From assembly GCF_020035535.1 (NCBI RefSeq), contig NZ_CP083349.1, positions 3,789,501 to 3,853,500 on the forward strand: a DNA stretch of 64,000 nucleotides, in the 5' to 3' direction. Below, in pieces: positions 45,645-55,243 of this stretch. This stretch comes from Ensifer adhaerens (GTDB lineage: Bacteria; Pseudomonadota; Alphaproteobacteria; Rhizobiales; Rhizobiaceae). Made by a program: the position numbers and the translations under genes. Each line of letters starts with the position of its first letter. The first letter of the stretch is position 1. The notes under the pieces were generated by a model. It was not told where the DNA came from. It was given only the letters and a program-made list of their open reading frames with translations, and did no database searches.

Positions 45645-45935
45645 TTACATTTCTTCGCCGAACTTGTCGGCGACCAGGGCGTCGAGCGCGTTCAACGCCT
45701 CCTCGGCCTGCGTGCCGCTGGCGGTCACGCACACGCTGCAGCCGGTGCTGGCGGCCAGCATCATCAATCCCATGATCGACGTTCCGCCGACCGTCATGCC
45801 GTCCTTCGACACGGTGATCTCGGCGTCATAGGCTTCGACCGTCTGCACGAACTTTGCCGACGCCCGCGCATGCAGGCCTCGCTTGTTGATGATCAGCAGT
45901 TCGCGCGTCAGCGACATGTCGGGGCGATGATCCAT
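45645..45935 (-). CDS. Phosphocarrier protein HPr of a regulatory PTS
   Basis: A 96-residue HPr. The phosphorylated histidine is His22 in NKRGLHARASAKFV, and the regulatory serine of HPr kinase is Ser53 in GGTSIMGLMMLAA. It accepts phosphate from enzyme I (not in this window) and passes it to EIIA. The start overlaps the EIIA stop by one base (TAATG). No sugar permease is nearby, so this PTS is regulatory rather than a transporter. Confidence 0.93.
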   Translation of the reverse strand: MDHRPDMSLTRELLIINKRGLHARASAKFVQTVEAYDAEITVSKDGMTVGGTSIMGLMMLAASTGCSVCVTASGTQAEEALNALDALVADKFGEEM

Positions 45936-46336
45936 TACTTGCCACTCAGGACGCGGCTGGCGACGTTGATGTATTTCCGTCCGGCTTCCGAAGCCTCGAC
46001 CAGCGCCTTGTCCATGTCGCTCTCGCCGCGAACGCCGGCAAGCTTGATCAGCATTGGCAGATTGACGCCGGCAATCACTTCGACGGTACCGCTGCGCATC
46101 ACCGATATGGCGAGGTTGGAGGGCGTTCCGCCGAACATGTCGGTCAGGATGATGACGCCATTGCCCTCGTCGACATTGGTGACGGCGTCGAGGATATCCT
46201 GCCGACGCTGGTCCATGTCGTCCTCGGGGCCGATGCAGACGGTCTCTATAGCTTTTTGCGGACCGACGACATGCTCAAGCGCAAGTCGAAATTCCTCAGC
46301 CAGCTTGCCATGAGTGACAAGCACAAGTCCGATCAT
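45935..46336 (-). CDS. Mannose-type PTS EIIA component, regulatory
   Basis: A 133-residue EIIA of the mannose/fructose-sorbose family, with phosphorylated His9 in VLVTHGKLAEEF and the conserved ILTDMFGGTPSN. There is no EIIB, IIC or IID gene in the window. In alphaproteobacteria this lone EIIA, with HPr and HPr kinase, forms a regulatory phosphorelay. It sits 156 bases downstream of hprK in the exoS-chvI group. Confidence 0.9.
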   Translation of the reverse strand: MIGLVLVTHGKLAEEFRLALEHVVGPQKAIETVCIGPEDDMDQRRQDILDAVTNVDEGNGVIILTDMFGGTPSNLAISVMRSGTVEVIAGVNLPMLIKLAGVRGESDMDKALVEASEAGRKYINVASRVLSGK

Positions 46337-46492
46337 GTGTATCTTCGCTCCAACTGCACACGCAATTCACTGATGGCCAGATATCGCAATGCAGCAATTT
46401 CGTCCACCTGTTGGGGCGGCCATCTTGGCAAGGAAAAGGGGAAGTGCAAGCCAAAAATGCCGAAAAACCAGTCGCGCTGACGGTAAATCGAG

Positions 46493-46948
46493 CTAGAATC
46501 CTATTTTTTCAGCGATGAGCGCCCGCAAAATATCGAGAGCTTGGGCACCATCTTCAACGGGAACGCGAACAATCGGAAGTACTCGCCCGAATGGTAGGGA
46601 CAGCATCTCGTCTTCCGGCGGTAGGCGCGGGTCGAAAGGGGCGCTGATGGGGAGCAGGGCCCAGTCCATCACCGCGGCAGGCACGGTTTCGATCTTGCCG
46701 ATGCCGGCGCCGCGGATTTCGATGAGGCCGTGGATGGACGGGGGGCAGCGCGCAACGATCCTGTCGTGTTCCAGGCTCAGATCCACCCGATCGTCGGCGA
46801 CGAGAGCCGCGAAGTGACCGGCCTGTCGTGCGGCGGTAATGCATGCGAGCGCCAGCCTGGATTTGCCGATACCGGAAGAGCCCGTAATCAGGAAGCCGCG
46901 CGTCCCGAGCACGATGGCAGTGCCGTGGATATTGGTGCGCTCCATCAC
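46493..46948 (-). CDS. hprK: Truncated HPr kinase/phosphorylase (kinase domain only)
   Basis: A 151-residue HprK containing only the C-terminal kinase domain. The P-loop GSSGIGKS is at residues 23-30, followed by VADDRVDL and the HprK signature HGLIEIRGAGIG. Gram-positive HprK is about 310 residues with an extra N-terminal domain, absent here as in other alphaproteobacteria. It phosphorylates HPr on serine. It overlaps the exoS stop by 4 bases, coupling the PTS to the ExoS/ChvI system. Confidence 0.92.
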   Translation of the reverse strand: MMERTNIHGTAIVLGTRGFLITGSSGIGKSRLALACITAARQAGHFAALVADDRVDLSLEHDRIVARCPPSIHGLIEIRGAGIGKIETVPAAVMDWALLPISAPFDPRLPPEDEMLSLPFGRVLPIVRVPVEDGAQALDILRALIAEKIGF

Positions 46949-48732
46949 GCGTGCGGCTCGGCGGGAAGCGACAGGATGAAGCGCGCACCGCTGACATGGC
47001 CGTCCTGGGCGATGATGTTCTCCGCCTTCAGTGTGCCGCCATGGGCTTCGGCGATCTGCCTGGAAATCGACAGACCGAGGCCCGAGTTCTGGCCGAAGTC
47101 CTCGCCTTCCGGCCGATCGGTGTAGAAGCGCTCGAAAATGCGGTCGATGTCTTCCGCCTGGATGCCGGGGCCGTTGTCCTCGATATAGACGAGGCAGCGC
47201 GACCGCGACCGTGTCAGGCGGACGACGATCCGGCCGCTGTCTTCGGGAACGAACGAGCGGGCATTCTCGATCAGGTTGGTGATGATCTGCCCGATGCGCA
47301 ACTCATAGCCGCTGACGGCAAAACGGGCCTTGGGGCTGTCCTTGCGGTCGATGACGAAGTCGAGCAACACCGTCTTCTTCTTGCTGCGGACCTGGCGCGA
47401 GATATCGACGAGATCGCCGAGAAGCTTCTCCAGATCGATGATCTTGGCGTCGCTACGCGCAAGTTCGGCGTCGAGCCGCGAGGCGTCCGAGATATCGCTG
47501 ATCAGGCGATCGAGGCGGCGGACGTCATGCTGGATGACGTCCATCAGGCGCTTCTTGGATTCGTCGGTCCGCGCCAACGGCAGCGTCTCGACGGCGCTGC
47601 GCAGCGAGGTAAGGGGGTTCTTCAGTTCGTGACTGACGTCGGCTGCGAAGGCCTCGATCGCCGCGATCCGGTCGTAGAGCGCGGTCGTCATCTCGCGCAG
47701 TGCGACGGAAAGGTTGCCGATCTCGTCCTGGCGGGAGGAGAAGTCAGGAATTTCCTCGCGCTCCTTGGCGCCGCCGCGACGCACGCGAACGGCCGCGGCC
47801 GCCAGGCGCCGGAGCGGATTGGCAATTGTCGAAGACAGAAGCAGCGACAGGATGATGTTGACGAGGGCAGCCACGCCGAAGACGCGGATGATGGCGAGCC
47901 GTTCCGCCTGAACGATCTTGTCGATGTCGCCGGCCTGCGTCGAAAGCAGGAGTACGCCGAGAACGGCGCGGAAGCGCTGCACGGGAACGGCCACCGAAAC
48001 GATGAGCTCACCCTTCTCGGTCACGCGCTCCACATAGCCGCGCACGCCGGTCAGCGCGTTGGTGACCTCAGGGTAGATCGAGCCGTTGCCGCCGGGCGGT
48101 TCCTTGTAGAGCGGCAGATTGCCGGGCTGGAGCAGCTTGTTCAGCCAGCTGTTGAGCTTCTCGGCAATGCCCGTCGATTCCGGCTCGATCGGCGGCAGGT
48201 CGAAGCGCAGCACCTGGCCGCCGCTATAGAGGTGTCGCGAATCGAGCAGCAGGTCGGCATCCGCGTCGAAAAGCCGGGCTCGGGTACGTGTCGGTGAGAT
48301 CAGCCGGCGCAGGACCGGTGCGACGCGTTCCTGGATGATCGGGAAGTCGAGATCCTCGTCGCTCGGCAGCGGCGTAATGCTCTGGCCAGCCTGCAGCTCC
48401 AGCAGCTTTTCGGGATCGATGGTGATCGAGTTGGTATCGACCGAGGCTGATGCCGAGATGGCGCCGGCGATGATTTCGCCCTGGGTCAGCAGGCTCTCGA
48501 CGCGCGCATCGATCAGCCCCTCGCGGAACTGGTTGAGGTACATGATGCCGCCGACGAGGACGACAAGTGCCACCAGGTTGAAGAAGACGATGCGGCGCGT
48601 CAGGCTCGAGAAGACGGCATTGCCGAACAGTCGGCGAATCAGCGTGAAGGGATGTGCCCAGCGGCGCTGACCCTGCTGTGCCTGCGCACGCCCGTCACTG
48701 TCTTCGATGTCGCCCTGCAAGACTTCTACCAA
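46945..48732 (-). CDS. exoS: Sensor histidine kinase ExoS/ChvG
   Basis: A 595-residue membrane histidine kinase. A transmembrane segment at about residues 48-66 and another at about 283-300 flank a periplasmic sensor domain. HAMP, then HisKA with His368 in AADVSHELKNPL, and an HATPase with NLIENARSF, EDNGPGI and NSGLGLSIS follow. The residue number equals the phosphohistidine known for S. meliloti ExoS. It controls exopolysaccharide, motility and acid or envelope stress through ChvI. The reading frame begins with TTG at 48732; no ATG gives a plausible N terminus. Confidence 0.93.
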   Translation of the reverse strand: MVEVLQGDIEDSDGRAQAQQGQRRWAHPFTLIRRLFGNAVFSSLTRRIVFFNLVALVVLVGGIMYLNQFREGLIDARVESLLTQGEIIAGAISASASVDTNSITIDPEKLLELQAGQSITPLPSDEDLDFPIIQERVAPVLRRLISPTRTRARLFDADADLLLDSRHLYSGGQVLRFDLPPIEPESTGIAEKLNSWLNKLLQPGNLPLYKEPPGGNGSIYPEVTNALTGVRGYVERVTEKGELIVSVAVPVQRFRAVLGVLLLSTQAGDIDKIVQAERLAIIRVFGVAALVNIILSLLLSSTIANPLRRLAAAAVRVRRGGAKEREEIPDFSSRQDEIGNLSVALREMTTALYDRIAAIEAFAADVSHELKNPLTSLRSAVETLPLARTDESKKRLMDVIQHDVRRLDRLISDISDASRLDAELARSDAKIIDLEKLLGDLVDISRQVRSKKKTVLLDFVIDRKDSPKARFAVSGYELRIGQIITNLIENARSFVPEDSGRIVVRLTRSRSRCLVYIEDNGPGIQAEDIDRIFERFYTDRPEGEDFGQNSGLGLSISRQIAEAHGGTLKAENIIAQDGHVSGARFILSLPAEPHA

Positions 48733-48932
48733 ATGTCCCGCTCCCGCGCGGACTGTCCTTCACGTTTGTTCGATTGCGACGGCGGCCGCTGCCGGTCGCG
48801 TCGCCGCTGTCTTTATCGTTCCGGTCCAAAGACGGCGGAGAACGCGGCGAGCTTCAAAGGAGGCCGTCGGCCACGCTCACCGTAGCGACGCTTCAAATGC
48901 GCCACTATGGGAGCGATGGCAAGCCCTGCGGC

Positions 48933-49658
48933 TCAGGCGGTCTCCCGGAAACGGTAACCGACACCGTAAAGCGTCTCGATCATATCAAAGTCGTTGTCGA
49001 CCATCTTGAACTTCTTGCGCAGCCGCTTGATGTGGCTGTCGATGGTGCGGTCGTCGACATAGACCTGCTCGTCATAGGCCGCGTCCATCAGTGCGTCGCG
49101 GCTCTTCACCACGCCCGGGCGTTGGGCAAGCGAGTGGAGGATGAGGAATTCGGTCACCGTCAGCGTCACCGGCTCGTTCTTCCAGGTGCAGGTGTGGCGC
49201 TCCTGGTCCATCACCAGCTGTCCGCGCTCCAGCGAGCGCGAGGGTGCATCGGAAGCCTTCGTGGTGTTGGTCGGGTTGGCGGCCGCGGCCTCGCGGTTTG
49301 CAGCCCGACGCAAGATCGCCTTGACCCGTTCGACCAGCAGGCGCTGCGAGAACGGCTTGGTGATGAAATCGTCGGCGCCCATCTTCAGACCGAAGAGTTC
49401 GTCGATCTCTTCATCCTTGGAGGTGAGGAAAATCACTGGGAGGTCGGACTTCTGTCTCAGGCGGCGCAACAGTTCCATGCCGTCCATGCGCGGCATCTTG
49501 ATGTCGAAAATCGCAAGTTGCGGCGGCCGGGCAAGCAGGCCCTCGAGCGCGGAAGCACCGTCGGTATAGGTCTCGACCTTGTAGCCCTCCGCCTCCAGGG
49601 CGATGGATACGGACGTCAGAATATTCCGGTCATCATCGACAAGCGCGATGGTCTGCAT
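48933..49658 (-). CDS. chvI: Response regulator ChvI
   Basis: A 241-residue OmpR-type response regulator. The receiver has acidic residues in LVDDDRN, phosphorylated Asp52 in [11 protein letters not shown] and the conserved lysine in DDFITKPFS. The winged helix includes [17 protein letters not shown] and [16 protein letters not shown], ending YGVGYRF. It is the partner of ExoS, 200 bases downstream. I used the ATG at 49658. It diverges from pckA. Confidence 0.95.
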   Translation of the reverse strand: MQTIALVDDDRNILTSVSIALEAEGYKVETYTDGASALEGLLARPPQLAIFDIKMPRMDGMELLRRLRQKSDLPVIFLTSKDEEIDELFGLKMGADDFITKPFSQRLLVERVKAILRRAANREAAAANPTNTTKASDAPSRSLERGQLVMDQERHTCTWKNEPVTLTVTEFLILHSLAQRPGVVKSRDALMDAAYDEQVYVDDRTIDSHIKRLRKKFKMVDNDFDMIETLYGVGYRFRETA

Positions 49659-49982
49659 CGTGTTCAACTCCGTCTTTTGAGGTGCCGGTCTCGTCCCCGA
49701 AAACTCCGGCATTCGCGAGTCACGGGTGCGTTAGTGAGTATAAAGGTGGAACAAATTGTGGCGAAGCCCAAAAAGCACCTGTCGTGACGATAGGATAGCT
49801 CCCCTCAGTTCGGTGTTTTGCAGGCCGAATTCAACCGATTAAAAAAACGATAATTTTCTTTAAATCGATTAATATACTGAAATCATTATTCTTTTTTTGA
49901 CGCCGCCTTGTTTTTGAGCGAGCATGCAAGTAAGGTCCGGCGAAATTCAACGCCAATGGCCAAACACGAAGGAAGCTTGACC
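49659..49982. promoter_or_regulatory. Divergent chvI/pckA control region with AT-rich operator candidate
   Basis: A 324-base intergenic stretch without a gene. Its pckA side (about 49838-49895) is very AT-rich against the GC-rich background. It contains TTTAAATCGATTAATA at 49859-49874, an imperfect palindrome with a central CG like a LacI-family operator. ACCGATTAAAAAAACGATAA lies upstream. In S. meliloti the LacI-type PckR controls pckA, so this is a candidate PckR region. Confidence 0.45.
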
Positions 49983-51593
49983 ATGGAGCAACTCGGCACT
50001 CGCAATCTCGCGAACGGCTTGGAAAAACTCGGCTTTATCGACCTCGAAACGGTTCGGTACAACCTCGAAGCCGCAGAGCTTTATGAGGAAGCTCTTCGCC
50101 GCGGCGAGGCTGAGCTGACGGCACACGGAGCACTCGTCGCCCGTACCGGCCAGCACACCGGCCGTTCGCCGAAGGACAAGTTCGTGGTTCGCGATGCGAA
50201 CACTGACGACCAGATCTGGTGGGACAACAACAAGCCGATGTCACCGGAGCATTTTGCGCTGCTCCGCCAGGACATGCTCGATCACGCCAAGGGCATGTCG
50301 CTCTACGTGCAGGATCTCGTTGGCGGTGCCGACGCCGATAACGCTCTGCCGACCCGCGTCGTCACCGAATATGCCTGGCATTCGCTGTTCATCCGCAATC
50401 TGCTGATCCGCCCGGCCCGCGAAGCCCTCGGATCCTTCCTGCCGAAGCTGACGATCATCGATCTGCCGAGCTTCAAGGCTGATCCGGAGCGCTACGGCTG
50501 CCGTACCGAGACCGTCATCGCCTGCGATTTCACCAACGGCCTGATCCTCATCGGCGGCACGTCCTACGCCGGCGAGATGAAGAAGTCCGTCTTCACGGTT
50601 CTCAATTACCTGCTGCCCAAGAAGGGCGTCATGCCGATGCATTGCTCGGCAAATGTTGGTCCGGAAGGCGACACGGCGATCTTCTTCGGCCTCTCCGGCA
50701 CCGGCAAGACGACGCTTTCGGCTGATCCGACCCGCACGCTGATCGGCGACGACGAGCACGGCTGGGGCGACCAGGGCGTCTTCAACTTCGAAGGCGGCTG
50801 CTACGCCAAGGCGATCCGTCTGTCTGAAGCTGCCGAGCCGGAAATCTATGCGACGACCCGCCGTTTCGGCACCGTCATGGAAAACGTCGTTCTCGACGAA
50901 CGCCGCCTTCCTGATTTCGACGATGGTTCGCTGACGGAAAACACCCGCTGCGCCTATCCGCTCGATTTCATCCCGAACGCCAGCGCCACCGGCACTGCAC
51001 CTCAGCCGCGCACCATCATCATGCTGACCGCCGATGCCTTCGGCGTGATGCCGCCGATTGCCAAGCTGACGCCGGAACAGGCGATGTACCACTTCCTTTC
51101 CGGCTACACCGCCAAGGTTGCCGGCACGGAAAAGGGCGTCACCGAGCCGGAAGCCACCTTCTCGACCTGCTTCGGCGCACCGTTCATGCCGCGCCACCCG
51201 TCGGAATATGGCAACCTGCTGAAGGATCTGATCGCCAAGAACGGCGTCACCTGCTGGCTGGTCAACACCGGCTGGACCGGTGGCGCCTACGGCACCGGCA
51301 GCCGCATGCCGATCAAGGTGACGCGCGCTCTGCTTGCCGCCGCACTTGACGGTTCGCTGAACGCCGCTGAACTGCGCACCGACGGCAACTTCGGTTTCGC
51401 CGTTCCGGTCTCGGTCCCGGGCGTCGACGACGGCATCCTCGATCCGCGCTCGACCTGGGCCGACGGTGCAGCCTACGATGCACAGGCACGCCGCCTCGTA
51501 GACATGTTCATCACGAACTTCGCCAAGTTCGAGAGCCATGTGGATGGCAGCGTTCGCGACGCGGCTCCCGGCACCAAAATCGCCGCCGAATAA
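49983..51593 (+). CDS. pckA: Phosphoenolpyruvate carboxykinase (ATP)
   Basis: A 536-residue ATP-type PEP carboxykinase that converts oxaloacetate to PEP for gluconeogenesis from C4 acids. The P-loop is [16 protein letters not shown] near residue 238, the metal-binding region IGDDEHGW follows, and GFHCSANVG-like [14 protein letters not shown] and [14 protein letters not shown] are substrate motifs. The ATG at 49983 has GAAGGAAG upstream; an in-frame ATG at 49956 is less likely. Its terminator overlaps a parS-like site. Confidence 0.96.
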   Translation: MEQLGTRNLANGLEKLGFIDLETVRYNLEAAELYEEALRRGEAELTAHGALVARTGQHTGRSPKDKFVVRDANTDDQIWWDNNKPMSPEHFALLRQDMLDHAKGMSLYVQDLVGGADADNALPTRVVTEYAWHSLFIRNLLIRPAREALGSFLPKLTIIDLPSFKADPERYGCRTETVIACDFTNGLILIGGTSYAGEMKKSVFTVLNYLLPKKGVMPMHCSANVGPEGDTAIFFGLSGTGKTTLSADPTRTLIGDDEHGWGDQGVFNFEGGCYAKAIRLSEAAEPEIYATTRRFGTVMENVVLDERRLPDFDDGSLTENTRCAYPLDFIPNASATGTAPQPRTIIMLTADAFGVMPPIAKLTPEQAMYHFLSGYTAKVAGTEKGVTEPEATFSTCFGAPFMPRHPSEYGNLLKDLIAKNGVTCWLVNTGWTGGAYGTGSRMPIKVTRALLAAALDGSLNAAELRTDGNFGFAVPVSVPGVDDGILDPRSTWADGAAYDAQARRLVDMFITNFAKFESHVDGSVRDAAPGTKIAAE

Positions 51594-51606
51594 AGATCGT
51601 CGGCTA

Positions 51607-51622
51607 TGATTCACGTGAAACC
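51607..51622. promoter_or_regulatory. parS-like ParB binding site (site 2)
   Basis: TGATTCACGTGAAACC matches the parS consensus at 14 of 16 positions and carries the same GATTC change as site 1. It lies 14 bases after the pckA stop. Its right half is also the left arm of the pckA terminator hairpin. Confidence 0.7.
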
Positions 51623-51643
51623 CGGTCCTTGTGGCCGGGTTTT
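51618..51643 (+). terminator. pckA terminator hairpin
   Basis: AAACCCGG and CCGGGTTT pair across a 9-base loop, followed by a short T run. The left arm is shared with the parS-like site. Confidence 0.75.
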
Positions 51644-51807
51644 CGCGTTCGCGCCTGCTGTATGCCCCTTAGATTCCTCTTCGATTTGAGGGAACATATA
51701 CAGCTGTCAAAGTGCTCCGGCGCCCTTTGCGCGTCTGATGAGACGCGCGACGCCCGTAGTGTTTTCAACGGGTTCGCTCTGTGCCATAGATCGGGCCGAG
51801 GTGAACC

Positions 51808-52242
51808 ATGGCCAGCGACCCGCTCTACATAAACGACAATATCGTCATCGCCGGCTGGGAGCTGACGGAGCAATTCGTGCTGGCCGGCGGGCCGGGCGGA
51901 CAGAACGTCAACAAGGTGTCGACCGCCGTTCAGCTGTTCTTCAACGTCCAGGCTTCTCCGGCACTCTCCGATCGCATCAAGGCCAATGCCCTGAAGATTG
52001 CCGGCCGTCGCGCCTCGAAAGAAGGCGTGCTGATGATCGAAGCCAGCCGTTTTCGCAGCCAGGAGCGCAACCGAGAGGATGCCCGCGAGCGGCTGAAGGA
52101 ACTGATTCTCAAGGCCGCCGAGCCGCCACCGCCGCCGCGCAAGAAGACGAAACCGACCCGCGGTTCCGTCGAGCGGCGCCTGAAGGAAAAGTCCGGTCGT
52201 GGCGAGATCAAGAAGCTCCGAGGCCGGCCGGGCGGGGACTGA
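51808..52242 (+). CDS. arfB: Alternative ribosome-rescue factor ArfB (peptidyl-tRNA hydrolase, YaeJ)
   Basis: A 144-residue release-factor-like protein with the GGQ motif (AGGPGGQNVNKVST, Gly30-Gly31-Gln32) that hydrolyses peptidyl-tRNA on stalled ribosomes. The C-terminal tail is basic (RKKTKPTRGSVERRLKEKSGRGEIKKLRGR), as needed to enter the empty mRNA channel. The proline run at about residue 110 separates the two parts. Length is normal for ArfB and far too short for a classical release factor. Confidence 0.93.
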   Translation: MASDPLYINDNIVIAGWELTEQFVLAGGPGGQNVNKVSTAVQLFFNVQASPALSDRIKANALKIAGRRASKEGVLMIEASRFRSQERNREDARERLKELILKAAEPPPPPRKKTKPTRGSVERRLKEKSGRGEIKKLRGRPGGD

Positions 52243-52320
52243 TTTCTTTCTGCCGCTCCCTTGCCTTTGCCAGGCGGCGCCCTCTCTTATCGAGCAGCGT
52301 TTTCACAAAAGGAGATATTC

Positions 52321-52794
52321 ATGGGTCTTTTCAGCTTTATCAAGAACGCCGGCAAGAAGCTCGGCATCGGTGGCGATGACGACGCTCCGGATGCCGAAAG
52401 CGTTCAGAAGGAGCTTGCGTCGCACGATCTCGGCACCAAGGACGTGCAGGTCGAAGTGGCCGGTGACAAGGTCGTGCTGAAGGGTGTCGTGAAGGATCAG
52501 AGCGTCTTCGAAAAGGCAGTCGTTGCCGTCGGCAACACGCTCGGCGTCTCGGCTGTGGAGGCCTCCGAACTCAAGGTCGCCGATGCCGGTGCTGCACCCG
52601 CTCCGGCGAAGGAGCCCGTGTTCTATACCGTCAAGAAGGGCGACAATCTCTGGAAGATCGCCGAAGCGCAGTACGGCAAGGGCAAGGGCGCCAAGCACAC
52701 GGTCATCTTCGAAGCCAACAAGCCGATGCTGACGCATCCCGACAAGATCTATCCCGGCCAGGTTTTGCGCATTCCGGATCTGGATGCGGCCTGA
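52321..52794 (+). CDS. BON and LysM domain protein, Kbp/YgaU-like
   Basis: A 157-residue protein with an N-terminal MGLFSFIKNAGKKL, a BON domain at about residues 25-80 (DVQVEVAGDKVVLKGVV) and a C-terminal LysM domain (YTVKKGDNLWKIAEAQYG to YPGQVLRIPDL). It closely resembles E. coli Kbp (YgaU), a cytoplasmic potassium-binding protein of similar length. No signal peptide is visible despite the LysM domain. A GGAGAT ribosome site precedes the ATG. The next gene begins 2 bases after its stop. Confidence 0.88.
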   Translation: MGLFSFIKNAGKKLGIGGDDDAPDAESVQKELASHDLGTKDVQVEVAGDKVVLKGVVKDQSVFEKAVVAVGNTLGVSAVEASELKVADAGAAPAPAKEPVFYTVKKGDNLWKIAEAQYGKGKGAKHTVIFEANKPMLTHPDKIYPGQVLRIPDLDAA

Positions 52795-52796
52795 GC

Positions 52797-53234
52797 GTGT
52801 CCTTCAGACGTTCATCTGCAATTGCAGCGCTGGCGGGTCTCTGGCTTGCCGGCGCTTGTTTGGCGCAGCCCTTCCGCGAGCCCGCCAAGGGCAGCGCCGA
52901 GCGCGCAGCCATCCTTGATGCCATCCGCCCGGCGGTGGAGGCTGAGATGCGTGGCCCCGTCGAATTCGTGGTCACGACCATGCGCGCGGCGCCCAACTGG
53001 GCCTTCATGCAGGTCGAGCCGCAGCGTCCGGGCGGAGGGACGATCAACCTTACGCAAACCGGGTTGCGCGACGAAGCCGACATGATGGATGGTCTGACGG
53101 TGTTTGCACTCGTCAGTTTCCAGAATGGCCGCTGGAACCTGGTCGATCACGTCGTCGGGCCGACGGATGTCGCCTATGCGGGCTGGCCGCTTCGCTATGG
53201 CGTTCCCGCGGCACTTCTCGGCCTGGAACAATAA
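52797..53234 (+). CDS. Small exported protein of unknown function
   Basis: A 145-residue protein with a signal peptide (AIAALAGLWLAGACLAQ, cut after about residue 23) and a compact mature domain. Recognisable strings are REPAKGSAERAAILDAIRP and WAFMQVEPQRPGG. I recognise no catalytic motif. It starts with GTG two bases after the LysM gene and ends 12 bases before alkB, so it is part of the same transcript. A periplasmic location is likely. Confidence 0.75.
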   Translation: MSFRRSSAIAALAGLWLAGACLAQPFREPAKGSAERAAILDAIRPAVEAEMRGPVEFVVTTMRAAPNWAFMQVEPQRPGGGTINLTQTGLRDEADMMDGLTVFALVSFQNGRWNLVDHVVGPTDVAYAGWPLRYGVPAALLGLEQ

Positions 53235-53246
53235 GGACTGCCTCTC

Positions 53247-53858
53247 ATGCAGGTGCTCCCGAAAGGGGTCAGACATATTCCGGGCTATCTTGATCGCGCC
53301 CGGCAGGAACAACTGGTCGAGGCAATCCGCCTCGTCGTCGCCGAAGCGCCGCTCTTCGTGCCGGAGATGCCGAAGACCGGCAAACCCATGTCGGTGCGGA
53401 TGACCAATTGCGGCGCGCTCGGCTGGGTTACGGACCGCGATCGCGGCTATCGTTACCAGGCTCAGCATCCTTTGACCGGTCGCCCCTGGCCGCCAATGCC
53501 GGATGTGCTACTCGATATCTGGAACGCGGTTTCCGCCAGCAACAAGACGCCGGAAGCCTGCCTTGTGAACTTCTACTCCGAGGAAGCCCGCATGGGCCTG
53601 CATCAGGACCGCGACGAGCGCGACCTCGAAACCGCCGTTGTCTCGATTTCGCTTGGCGACAGCTGCCTCTTTCGTGTCGGCGGCAATACGCGCGGCGGCC
53701 AGACGATGTCTTTCCGCCTCGAAAGCGGTGATGTCGTCGTGCTCGGTGGGGAAGGGCGGCTCGCCTTCCATGGCGTCGACCGCATCTATCCGAATACGTC
53801 GACGCTGCTGAAGAATGGCGGCCGGGTCAATCTGACGCTGCGCCGCGTCAATCCGTGA
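53247..53858 (+). CDS. alkB: AlkB-type Fe(II)/2-oxoglutarate DNA repair dioxygenase
   Basis: A 203-residue AlkB that oxidatively removes alkyl groups from DNA or RNA bases. The iron ligands are the H and D of MGLHQDRDE and a later histidine in RLAFHGVDRI, and the 2-oxoglutarate arginines are in GRVNLTLRRVNP. LVNFYSEEARMG is the usual NxYxxxxxMGxHxD region. It follows the secreted protein by 12 bases and converges with coaA. Confidence 0.93.
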   Translation: MQVLPKGVRHIPGYLDRARQEQLVEAIRLVVAEAPLFVPEMPKTGKPMSVRMTNCGALGWVTDRDRGYRYQAQHPLTGRPWPPMPDVLLDIWNAVSASNKTPEACLVNFYSEEARMGLHQDRDERDLETAVVSISLGDSCLFRVGGNTRGGQTMSFRLESGDVVVLGGEGRLAFHGVDRIYPNTSTLLKNGGRVNLTLRRVNP

Positions 53859-53915
53859 CCAACTGGATGGAAAACCGTTTCACCCTTTTCCTGAACTTGC
53901 TTCGGGCCGAAAAGC

Positions 53916-54908
53916 TCAGAGCTTCCTGAGCGCCACCTTCTCCGTCAGGTGGTTCGGGCCCTTCTGCAGGATCAGGTCGGCGCGCGGGCGCGTCGGCAGG
54001 ATGTTCTGGTGCAAGTTCTTCAGGTTGATGTTGTGCCACAGGCCTTCGGCTATGGCGCGGGCGGCATCCTCGCTGATCGTCGCGTAGCGATGGAAGTAGG
54101 ATTCCGGGTTCTTGAAGGCGGTTTCGCGCAGCCGCATGAAGCGGTTGACGTACCAGCTGTGGATCAGGCTTTCCTCGGCATCGATATAGATCGAGAAGTC
54201 GAAGAAATCCGAGACCATCGGCACGATCTTCCCGTCAGCCGGCAGGTTGCGTGACTGCAGAACGTTGATGCCTTCAAAGATCAGGATATCCGGCCGATCG
54301 ATGACGGTGAACTGATCCGGAAGCACGTCATAGGTCAGGTGCGAATAGCTGGGTGCCCTGACGTTCAGCTGGCCGGCTTTGATCGCCGAAAGGAAGCGCA
54401 GGAGTGCGCCGACGTCGTAGCTCTCCGGAAACCCCTTGCGGTCCATCATGTTTTCGCGCTGGAGCACGGCGTTCGGATAAAGGAAGCCGTCGGTCGTCAC
54501 CAGGTCGACCTTCGGGCTCGACGGCCAGCGTGACAATAGCTGCGCGAGAATACGAGCCGTCGTCGACTTGCCGACGGCGACCGAACCGGCAATGCCGATG
54601 ACGAAGGGGGTCTTGGTCTCGGACATGCTGAGGAAGCGCTTGCGTTGCTCGAAGAGCATCTGCGACGATTCCACATGGGTCGAGAGCAGGCGTGACAGCG
54701 ACAGGTAAATCTGCCGGACCTCCCCGAGATCGACGGGGTCGTTCAGCGAGCGCAGCCGCTGTACCTCGTCGGCCGTCAGCGTCAGCGGCGTATCGGCGCG
54801 AAAGTGCGACCATTCCTCGGCGGTGAAGAAATGATAGGGCGAATAATCCTGCTTCTGTGGGTTATCGGGCAGGTCGGCCGGTTCGATGTCTTTCGCCACT
54901 ATCGTCAT
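53916..54908 (-). CDS. coaA: Type I pantothenate kinase
   Basis: A 330-residue type I pantothenate kinase, first enzyme of CoA synthesis. The P-loop is [15 protein letters not shown] near residue 105, with [23 protein letters not shown] and the C-terminal [21 protein letters not shown] region. Placement at the end of the histidine operon, overlapping hisE by 4 bases, is typical of rhizobia. Together with coaE the window encodes the first and last CoA-pathway kinases. Confidence 0.96.
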   Translation of the reverse strand: MTIVAKDIEPADLPDNPQKQDYSPYHFFTAEEWSHFRADTPLTLTADEVQRLRSLNDPVDLGEVRQIYLSLSRLLSTHVESSQMLFEQRKRFLSMSETKTPFVIGIAGSVAVGKSTTARILAQLLSRWPSSPKVDLVTTDGFLYPNAVLQRENMMDRKGFPESYDVGALLRFLSAIKAGQLNVRAPSYSHLTYDVLPDQFTVIDRPDILIFEGINVLQSRNLPADGKIVPMVSDFFDFSIYIDAEESLIHSWYVNRFMRLRETAFKNPESYFHRYATISEDAARAIAEGLWHNINLKNLHQNILPTRPRADLILQKGPNHLTEKVALRKL

Positions 54909-55228
54909 GGATTCTGCCGATTTGCCTTTTCCTGCAGGCCAGATTGCTGCGTCCGCCGCGCAAGTTCGTTCAGCACATCCTGCAACGGAACGTCGGCGAT
55001 CTTCAATACGACCATCAGATGATAGATGAGATCGGCGCTTTCGGCGACGAGATTCGCGCGGTCGTTGCTGATGGCCGCGATCACCGTCTCGACCGCTTCC
55101 TCGCCCAGTTTCTTGGCCGCCTTCGGCTGGCCGCCCGCGACCAGCTTTGCCGTCCAGGATTGGTCCGGGGCAGCCTGCGCGCGTGTCGCGACGATGGCCT
55201 CGAGATCGGAAAGTGTGAAGTCAGCCAT
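54905..55228 (-). CDS. hisE: Phosphoribosyl-ATP pyrophosphatase
   Basis: A 107-residue HisE that removes pyrophosphate from phosphoribosyl-ATP. The MazG-like helical core contains [14 protein letters not shown] and LIYHLMVVL, with the metal-binding acidic residues in the E-x2-E pattern. hisI is not fused or adjacent, unlike enteric hisIE. It overlaps coaA and follows hisF by 15 bases. Confidence 0.95.
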   Translation of the reverse strand: MADFTLSDLEAIVATRAQAAPDQSWTAKLVAGGQPKAAKKLGEEAVETVIAAISNDRANLVAESADLIYHLMVVLKIADVPLQDVLNELARRTQQSGLQEKANRQNP

Positions 55229-55243
55229 GGAAGATCCTGAAGC

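Noticed and set aside
46951..48297. A 448-codon plus-strand open frame
   Set aside because: It is antisense to exoS, confirmed by HisKA and HATPase motifs.
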